A stretch of 6,316 nucleotides of DNA from Planctomycetota bacterium (GTDB taxonomy: Bacteria > Planctomycetota > Phycisphaerae > WQYP01): NCBI GenBank assembly GCA_021795535.1, contig JAJYPG010000079.1:1-6316 (forward strand), read 5' to 3'. Below are positions 1-5,166 of this stretch, in pieces; position 1 is the stretch's first letter, and each line of letters starts with the position of its first letter. Made by a program: the position numbers and the translations under genes. A model generated the notes under the pieces. That model saw only the letters and a program-made list of their open reading frames with translations. It was not told the origin of the DNA and did not search any database.

Positions 1-564
1 CAGCAGAGGCCTTAAAAGCAGACGGAACAGGGTTGCAGCGGTGCTGGTGGAGCGACCACGGGCCAGCACATAAAACTTTCCCGGATGAGCGGGATTGGCC
101 CGTGCCAGAATTTCCGTGGCCAGAATCTCCTCCTCACGCCAGACCATCAGGTCTTTGAGGGAATGGTCGGTGTTGCGGTCACGGATCAGCCGCTGGTGAA
201 CCGCTTCGACATTGTCCAGCAGAGTAACGTAAATATCGGCCTGGAACTGGGCGAGCTGGTCAAAATCAAAGGCGGCAAAAAGCCCGTGCTTCCAGCGAAA
301 AGTTGCGTGGGAATTGACAATGACATTCGGATGGTTGGGGGCTTCCGAGAGAATATCGCGAAAAACCGCGCGACGCAGAGAATTCAGTCGCGAGAGTGGT
401 AAATCCAGAATGCGTCCCGGCTGAACATCCGGAGCCTCCCGATACATCATTTCACCGACATGGAATATTTTCAGTGGCTCGCCATGGGCTTTGGCAATGG
501 CCTGTACTTCATCAAGATAAGCCTGGCGATCCAATCCAACCTGGCCAGTCAACAACATGCGCAT
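1..564 (-). CDS. Archaeal-type adenylate kinase-like nucleotide kinase, partial (3' end outside window)
   Basis: The frame runs 188 codons from ATG at 564 to the window edge with no stop, so the C-terminus is missing. The layout matches archaeal-type nucleoside monophosphate kinases (AdkA-like P-loop NTPases). It has an N-terminal strand and loop LLTGQVGLDRQ (residues 4-14) and a VIVNSHATFRW segment (81-91) comparable to the 'DTHA' strand of AdkA. It then has IYVTLLDNVEAVHQRLIRD (111-129), like the strand and LID region, and a helix DLMVWREEEILATE (138-151). Such enzymes move phosphate from ATP to AMP or a similar nucleotide in the cytoplasm. The Walker A loop is degenerate: GK[ST] is replaced by DRQ, so catalysis is doubtful. 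Beyond residue ~160 the sequence (FYVLARGRSTSTAATLF) no longer resembles AdkA and may begin a further domain. The start is supported by AGGAG six bases upstream; a second ATG lies two codons in. It is co-directional with the giant gene upstream but has its own candidate promoter. Confidence is high for a real gene, moderate for the family. Confidence 0.75.
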   Translation of the reverse strand, partial: MRMLLTGQVGLDRQAYLDEVQAIAKAHGEPLKIFHVGEMMYREAPDVQPGRILDLPLSRLNSLRRAVFRDILSEAPNHPNVIVNSHATFRWKHGLFAAFDFDQLAQFQADIYVTLLDNVEAVHQRLIRDRNTDHSLKDLMVWREEEILATEILARANPAHPGKFYVLARGRSTSTAATLFRLLLRPLL

Positions 565-570
565 GAACAA

Positions 571-616
571 CTCCTCACACAACAGGGATTGTAAGTCGCA
601 ACGGACGGTGGGACAA
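571..616 (-). promoter_or_regulatory. Candidate sigma70-type promoter and ribosome site for the kinase-like gene
   Basis: On the minus strand TTGTCC (611-616) and TACAAT (588-593) are separated by exactly 17 bases, with 4/6 and 5/6 matches to the -35 and -10 consensus. The expected start point near 581 leaves a short leader containing AGGAG (571-575), six bases before the ATG at 564. The arrangement suggests that this gene can be transcribed separately from the large gene whose stop lies 125 bases upstream. It is a pattern match only; planctomycete promoters are not well defined. Confidence 0.4.
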
Positions 617-689
617 TGGGTAACATGACCGCACACGCCGCGGTGGCCAAAAAACCGAATGACGTGGTGATTATTTTGCGGACCAACCT

Positions 690-3600
690 TTATTGCCCGG
701 CTTGCGAGAGCTTTTCAAAATAAGCCTTTACCGGATTGCGGTAGCCTTCGGGCAGAGCACCCACCATGGAATCAGATAGTTTGCGTTTTATTTTGCGACT
801 GTTGGTGTTGTCCATAACCAGATGGGCCTGCGCGCCGGTAAGCAGCTTGGCTGTGGCCAGGCTTTGCACCGCCATTTTCTGATAGAGCAGCGCGGTTTTG
901 TAGCGATAGGCGTTCATGGCTTTAGCGGCATCCTGCATGAGTACGGCGGATTCAATGAGCTTAAAGTTATTGAATCCGGCGGCACGCATGGTAAGCCTCA
1001 GACGATCGGTCTGGTTAAGAAGCTGGGCCTGAAGACCGGCCATGCGTTTGATGTCTTTTTGCATGCCAAGTGGTGCAGGCCCCTCAAGGCCTTCGCCGCT
1101 GTAGCCCGCCATTTTACCACCGCCGGTAGCACCACCAGGCGGACGACCGGAAGTATCCTTCACCTGGCCAGAATCAAATTGATCGCCGGTAAGGCGGGTT
1201 GGAGTACGACGACCACCTTTACGAGTGTCGGTTGCACCGACCATTTCACCACTGGCGCGACCTTCGCGGCCAGCGCCGCTGCGGCCTTGAATTTCATCAT
1301 TTTTAGGCATTTGATTGCCGGTAACACCTTGAGCGCTCATATCACTGATGGGGCCATCCACGGCCCCCCAGCCGTTACCCTTGTTGATCGAATCATTCCA
1401 TTTGCTGCCCAGGCTTTCCATGCTGTTGGTCATATCCTCTTCATGTTCCAGCAGTTTGCCGACCATATCGGTAAGTTGCGAAGGCAAAGGGGGAGCGGGC
1501 ACATCGTTCTGGGCGATAGGTTCCTCCATCTCCCATTTCGTGGTGTCCGGCGTCTGCATGAGCCATTGTTCAATGTGTGATGTTAATTTTTTGGCATTTT
1601 CCAATCCCTCCTGTTCCAGCGGCGTGGCGATTTTAACAGCCTTGATCTGCAGGGCGCTCTTGGCCAAAGCCAGGTCTATTTTCATTTGTGCCACATCATC
1701 TTTCAAAGAGGCGTTGGCCTGATCCTGTTCCGTAAGGTTGCTGGTGTTCACCAGGGTCTGATTGAGGAACTTGGACCATTTATCTTCCGTGGCTTTGGCT
1801 TCCTTGAGCATTTTTTTGTCATTGGCGTCATATTGGGCAATGGGCTTCTGGGCCAATTTCGTGGTGGTATTAATGACCCCACGTTGCTGCTTTTCAAGTT
1901 TTTTCAAGGCCAGGGCAAGCTGTTTCCACATTTCGCGCTGGCGGTTGGGTATATTGCTTCCCTGATGGGAAACCAGTGAATCTATCGGGTTGGTGTGCGT
2001 GCCAGCCAGGGCGAGCATCGCCTTAAGTCCATTGAGAACATTGAGTTGATGCCGATGCAGCTTTTTGGCAATAAAGCCGACCGCCACCGTTCCGGAAACG
2101 CGTTTAAGATCATCGGCCCGGGTGATGGCCGCAAGAGCATCCGTCCGAGCAAGCAAAGCCAGAGCACTTTGAATTTTCGCCATGGAGTGGGCGAAAGGGA
2201 AATGCCGCGCGGTTTGGACCATACTGTTGTGTAGACCACTTTGGCCAGAGTCCACGGTTGTGGCGATGGCATGAGCCTGATGGACGGAAACCAAGGCAAA
2301 AAGGCCGTTGGCCCGCACAATCATGGCTTGCTGCCGCACAATCATTCTTTCTATTCGCCTTTGCAGGCGTTCCCACAGACCGCGATTGGCAGAGACCATG
2401 GAGGCGGATTGCAGCCGAATGGCATAGAGATTTCCGCTGGTGGTTTGTGGGCCAAGCTGGGTCTGCCCGAAACTGATGTTGCGATTATCCGTTGCGGTGA
2501 AACGGTAATGCAGAACCTGGCCGGTTTTGTAATGACTGGCGGAAATGGGTAGCAGCATTTTAATAGTGGTGGCGGTGGCCGGCAGGCCATTTTCCGCATT
2601 GGGAATCTGCCACCGGCGAATGGTCTTGAGCGCTCCCTTGTTTACACTTAATTGCAGGCGAACCATGGTCAGGCCGTAATCATCGGTGGCGCGCACTTCA
2701 ATGGGCAATTTTTCGCCCAGCGTGGCAAACACGTTGCGGCGTGGCACAAGCACATGAATGGCGGGTGGCTCATCGGGTGTGATGCCAAGGCGGAAGTGCC
2801 CGCCGCTATTGGAGCTTTGCGTGGGAAATCTTTGCAGGCTCTTGCCGCCGGCGTCGTTGATCAGCCAATCATATTTCAGGGGCTTTAGTGCCATAAGCGT
2901 AATGGAAAAACTGCGGCCATCAGCGGCATGGGTGGAAAGAACCTTGCCATCACCGGTTTCCAGCAGAGCGGAGGAACCGACAAGTGTGTGATCGAGTGTG
3001 GCGACAAGCTTCACGGTGCCGCCCTGCGGAACACTCAGTGAACCGGCATCCGCGGTAATATTCTGGCCGGTAAGAGTGGTGATGGTTTGCGGTTTTACGG
3101 GATGCGTATAGGCGGGCGGGGTAACGATGATTTGATAAGAACCAAGTGCAACCTTGGGCAACACGGTAATGTGATACCAATGGCTTTGTGTGCCTCCGAC
3201 GGAAACCATGTAACGAAAATTTTCCGCGGCACTGGCCAGCAGATAGCGGTAGGAACTGTTGTTTTGGCCAAAAACCACCATGGAAAGTTTCTGGTTTTGG
3301 CCGCTTTTCAATTTTATGTGCAGTGTGGCGGGAACCAGGCGGTTGCCCGGCACGGCCACTTTGACGCTGAATTCGACCGGAACCCCAGCCAAAACGGTTT
3401 CAGTTCCAGGCTGAACATTCAAAATCCGGGCAAGGCCCTGGCGTGGCACAAATTTTCCCGGTGCCGTCAGCACAGCCAGACCATGGGCCATGGAACCGGG
3501 AAACAGGACAAACATGAGGATAGCCGAAAGGATGGCCGCACCGGCTTTTATCCATGGGCCACGCTGACGCTTCCATGGCACCACGGCCCCCAGATTGTGC

Positions 3601-4076
3601 GATTGAAGTTCACCGTTTATTTCACGAAGCACCTGCGGAATAAGGATTTTTCGCGGGTCTGCCAGCGGGCCGGAGGCGGGACCGGACTGTAGTTGCAGCA
3701 TTTCACCGGCCAAAAGCACCGCGTTTATCAGGCTGTTGTTCAAAGGAATATCGCGTTGCGTGGATTCCATTTCCACCCAGCGGGCAATCTGGCCATAAGC
3801 GGGCTTTTTCCAGATCAGGGCGTGGAGAAATTTCCAATAACCAAAGGCGATGGATGCGGGAATAAGGGCTAAAAGCAGCCAATGCAGCGCAGCGGGCAGT
3901 GCGAGCTTACCGGCGATAAAAATGGCGGCAACCGTAACAGGAACAACCAGTGTAAGGAAGCGGGCGATACCGCCAACGATATGCGCCAGGCGAAACTGAT
4001 TACCTGCGCCGTCCAGCTTGTCGGCAATGTCGCCAAATTCGGCGGGCCAACGACTTGAGGAATCCATGGCAGTCAT
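690..4076 (-). CDS. Giant membrane-anchored planctomycete protein with Ig-like, coiled-coil and glycine-rich regions (DUF4175-like)
   Basis: From ATG 4076 the product has 1128 residues; the frame stays open to ATG 4271 (1193 residues, the numbering used here). Hydrophobic segments at about 103-121, 124-146 and 243-260 look like three membrane helices. The loop between the second and third is rich in Lys/Arg, so the ~930-residue remainder should face the periplasm. Beta-rich Ig-like stretches follow at about 285-372, 376-495 (with VTPPAYTHP) and 500-620 (with DEPPAIHVLVP and DDYGL). Charged, probably helical coiled-coil regions lie at about 630-660 and 775-905. A Gly/Arg/Thr-rich island spans about 963-1067 and a helical tail ends in YRNPVKAYFEKLS. 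The order resembles DUF4175-type proteins, which often sit near MoxR/DUF58/von Willebrand genes, but none is visible here. The molecular role is unknown; an envelope structural or scaffold role is inferred. I prefer start 4076 because MTAMDSSSRWPAEFG begins protein-like sequence, while the preceding 65 residues show no domain and no ribosome site precedes 4271. Confidence 0.8.
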   Translation of the reverse strand: MTAMDSSSRWPAEFGDIADKLDGAGNQFRLAHIVGGIARFLTLVVPVTVAAIFIAGKLALPAALHWLLLALIPASIAFGYWKFLHALIWKKPAYGQIARWVEMESTQRDIPLNNSLINAVLLAGEMLQLQSGPASGPLADPRKILIPQVLREINGELQSHNLGAVVPWKRQRGPWIKAGAAILSAILMFVLFPGSMAHGLAVLTAPGKFVPRQGLARILNVQPGTETVLAGVPVEFSVKVAVPGNRLVPATLHIKLKSGQNQKLSMVVFGQNNSSYRYLLASAAENFRYMVSVGGTQSHWYHITVLPKVALGSYQIIVTPPAYTHPVKPQTITTLTGQNITADAGSLSVPQGGTVKLVATLDHTLVGSSALLETGDGKVLSTHAADGRSFSITLMALKPLKYDWLINDAGGKSLQRFPTQSSNSGGHFRLGITPDEPPAIHVLVPRRNVFATLGEKLPIEVRATDDYGLTMVRLQLSVNKGALKTIRRWQIPNAENGLPATATTIKMLLPISASHYKTGQVLHYRFTATDNRNISFGQTQLGPQTTSGNLYAIRLQSASMVSANRGLWERLQRRIERMIVRQQAMIVRANGLFALVSVHQAHAIATTVDSGQSGLHNSMVQTARHFPFAHSMAKIQSALALLARTDALAAITRADDLKRVSGTVAVGFIAKKLHRHQLNVLNGLKAMLALAGTHTNPIDSLVSHQGSNIPNRQREMWKQLALALKKLEKQQRGVINTTTKLAQKPIAQYDANDKKMLKEAKATEDKWSKFLNQTLVNTSNLTEQDQANASLKDDVAQMKIDLALAKSALQIKAVKIATPLEQEGLENAKKLTSHIEQWLMQTPDTTKWEMEEPIAQNDVPAPPLPSQLTDMVGKLLEHEEDMTNSMESLGSKWNDSINKGNGWGAVDGPISDMSAQGVTGNQMPKNDEIQGRSGAGREGRASGEMVGATDTRKGGRRTPTRLTGDQFDSGQVKDTSGRPPGGATGGGKMAGYSGEGLEGPAPLGMQKDIKRMAGLQAQLLNQTDRLRLTMRAAGFNNFKLIESAVLMQDAAKAMNAYRYKTALLYQKMAVQSLATAKLLTGAQAHLVMDNTNSRKIKRKLSDSMVGALPEGYRNPVKAYFEKLSQAGQ

Positions 4077-4338
4077 ACCAACACCCCGTAAAACCTTCCC
4101 CCGCGCGTTACACCAATGGGCAAAACAATCCAACGCCCCACTATAATAACGCACGGCACCCAAGTATTGTTGCTCCGTGTATTTGAGACTAGAATTTAGT
4201 TTGTGAGGATTTTCCAGAATCGCATGAAAATGCGGTGGAAAAATGCCCCCATCCCCTGTCGTAGTCGGCATATTTATATACCGTATACGGGAGCGATGGG
4301 CATTGAAACGTCAAAGAACATACAGAAAGGCTTGATTT
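4077..4338. promoter_or_regulatory. Divergent intergenic region between the giant gene and the reductase operon
   Basis: These 262 bases separate two divergently read genes, so promoters for both should lie here. Visible elements are an AT-rich stretch (4271-4280) next to a perfect 10-base palindrome CCGTATACGG (4281-4290), which could be an operator or a half-formed promoter. TATAAT on the plus strand and TATTAT on the minus strand overlap at 4142-4148. None has a convincing -35 element at the right spacing, so I assign no specific promoter. If the giant gene really starts at 4271, only 67 bases remain between the genes. Confidence 0.35.
4082..4087 (-). promoter_or_regulatory. Weak Shine-Dalgarno-like site supporting start 4076 of the giant gene
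   Basis: GGGGTG lies five bases before the ATG at 4076 on the minus strand and contains GGTG, which can pair with the 16S tail. Upstream of the alternative ATG at 4271 the sequence is AT-rich (GTATATAAAT) with no purine-rich ribosome site. This favours the internal start but is not decisive. A further ATG three codons downstream (4067) is also possible. Confidence 0.35.
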
Positions 4339-5166
4339 ATGGGGCGAAGCACAGAAAAAGTGGTGATTATTACCGGGGCGTCTTCGGGTATTGGTGCGGC
4401 GGCGGCATTAAGTTTTGCCAAACGCGGCGCGAATCTGGTGATTGGCGCACGACGTATGGACCGACTTGCGGACGTGGCCCGGCAAGCCATAGCCCTGGGT
4501 GGACAAGCAACTGCGGTGGAGTGTGATGTCGGCAAATGCGCCGATGTACAAAAACTTTTCGCGGTGGCTATGGATAAATATCAGCGCGTGGATGTGGCTT
4601 TGGCCAATGCGGGCTATGGCCTGATGGGAAGACTTCATGAAACCACAGAGTCGCAGATGGAGGATATCTGGCGCGTCAATGTGCTGGGAACCTGGTATGT
4701 GATGAAGCAGGCGGCGGAAGTGATGCTGCCTGAAAAGTCGGGACATATTATTGCGGTGTCATCAGCCATTGCCCGTCGCGCTCTTCCGCAAATGGGGCCT
4801 TATGCCATGACCAAATCCGCACAACTCTCGCTTGTTGAGGCGCAGCGACTGGAGCTGGAGCCTTTTGGCATTTATGTCAGTTCCGTACATCCGATCACAA
4901 CCGAGACGGAATTTTTTGATCAGGCCAGTCGCCGCAGCGGACGGAAGATGCGAGGTTTTGGCGCGATGCAAAGCGCCGCCCTGGTCGGCGAAAAAATAGC
5001 ACGGCTGGCCGAACATCCAAAACCGGAACTCTGGCCGCACGGCCTTACGCGGGTAAGTCTGGTGTTTTCCATGCTGTTTCCACGACTGACCGATTACATG
5101 CTGGCCCGTGTTGTAAAAGGAAAAAAAACGCGGTCCGATAGCGGGAACCGGGGGAAAACAGAGTGA
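4339..5166 (+). CDS. Classical short-chain dehydrogenase/reductase (SDR), probably NADP(H)-dependent
   Basis: A complete 275-residue protein with every hallmark of the classical SDR family, which oxidises alcohols or reduces carbonyls using NAD(P)(H). The Rossmann fold begins with TGASSGIG (12-19). Two arginines after the second strand (GARR, 37-39) suggest NADP(H) preference. CDV (62-64), NAG (90-92) and the active-site Asn in VNVLGT (N114) follow. The catalytic triad is S142, Y155 and K159 (YAMTK). The post-catalytic segment VHPITTETEF (183-192) replaces the usual PG motif. The tail has a hydrophobic stretch (VSLVFSMLFPRLTDYML, about 239-255) followed by a basic end, which might touch the membrane. 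The substrate cannot be told from sequence. AAAGG (4326-4330) sits eight bases before the ATG. The stop overlaps the GTG start of the next gene by four bases (GTGA), so the two are probably one coupled transcript. Confidence 0.93.
   Translation: MGRSTEKVVIITGASSGIGAAAALSFAKRGANLVIGARRMDRLADVARQAIALGGQATAVECDVGKCADVQKLFAVAMDKYQRVDVALANAGYGLMGRLHETTESQMEDIWRVNVLGTWYVMKQAAEVMLPEKSGHIIAVSSAIARRALPQMGPYAMTKSAQLSLVEAQRLELEPFGIYVSSVHPITTETEFFDQASRRSGRKMRGFGAMQSAALVGEKIARLAEHPKPELWPHGLTRVSLVFSMLFPRLTDYMLARVVKGKKTRSDSGNRGKTE
5150..5155 (+). promoter_or_regulatory. Ribosome site deciding the GTG start of the EEP-family gene
   Basis: GGGGGA lies inside the last codons of the reductase gene, seven bases before the GTG at 5163. 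Together with the GTGA start/stop overlap and the typical N-terminal anchor that the GTG produces (MKKNLAWLPF), it supports the GTG over the internal ATG at about 5226, which would cut the membrane segment. Confidence 0.5.

Noticed and set aside
85..402. A 105-codon plus-strand open frame opposite the kinase-like gene
   Set aside because: The minus-strand reading gives a recognisable kinase-like protein with a good ribosome site; this is its shadow.
628..644. Inverted repeat ACCGC/GCGGT with a 7-base loop downstream of the giant gene, considered as a terminator
   Set aside because: The stem is only five base pairs and no T-run follows it in the direction of transcription.
822..1580. A 252-codon plus-strand open frame opposite the giant gene
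   Set aside because: It lies entirely antisense to the glycine-rich and coiled-coil part of a convincing protein, is rich in His/Thr/Ala as shadow frames are, and shows no domain.
3087..3692. A 201-codon plus-strand open frame opposite the Ig-like region of the giant gene
   Set aside because: It is antisense to well-formed coding sequence; its translation has no motif and no ribosome site that I could see.
4142..4147. Perfect TATAAT on the plus strand, considered as the reductase promoter
   Set aside because: No TTGACA-like element lies 16-18 bases upstream and it would give a leader of roughly 190 bases.
4900..5166. Possible fusion of the reductase with the following EEP protein
   Set aside because: The reductase ends with a clear TGA at 5164-5166 and the next gene starts in another frame by a GTGA overlap, so they are two coupled genes.
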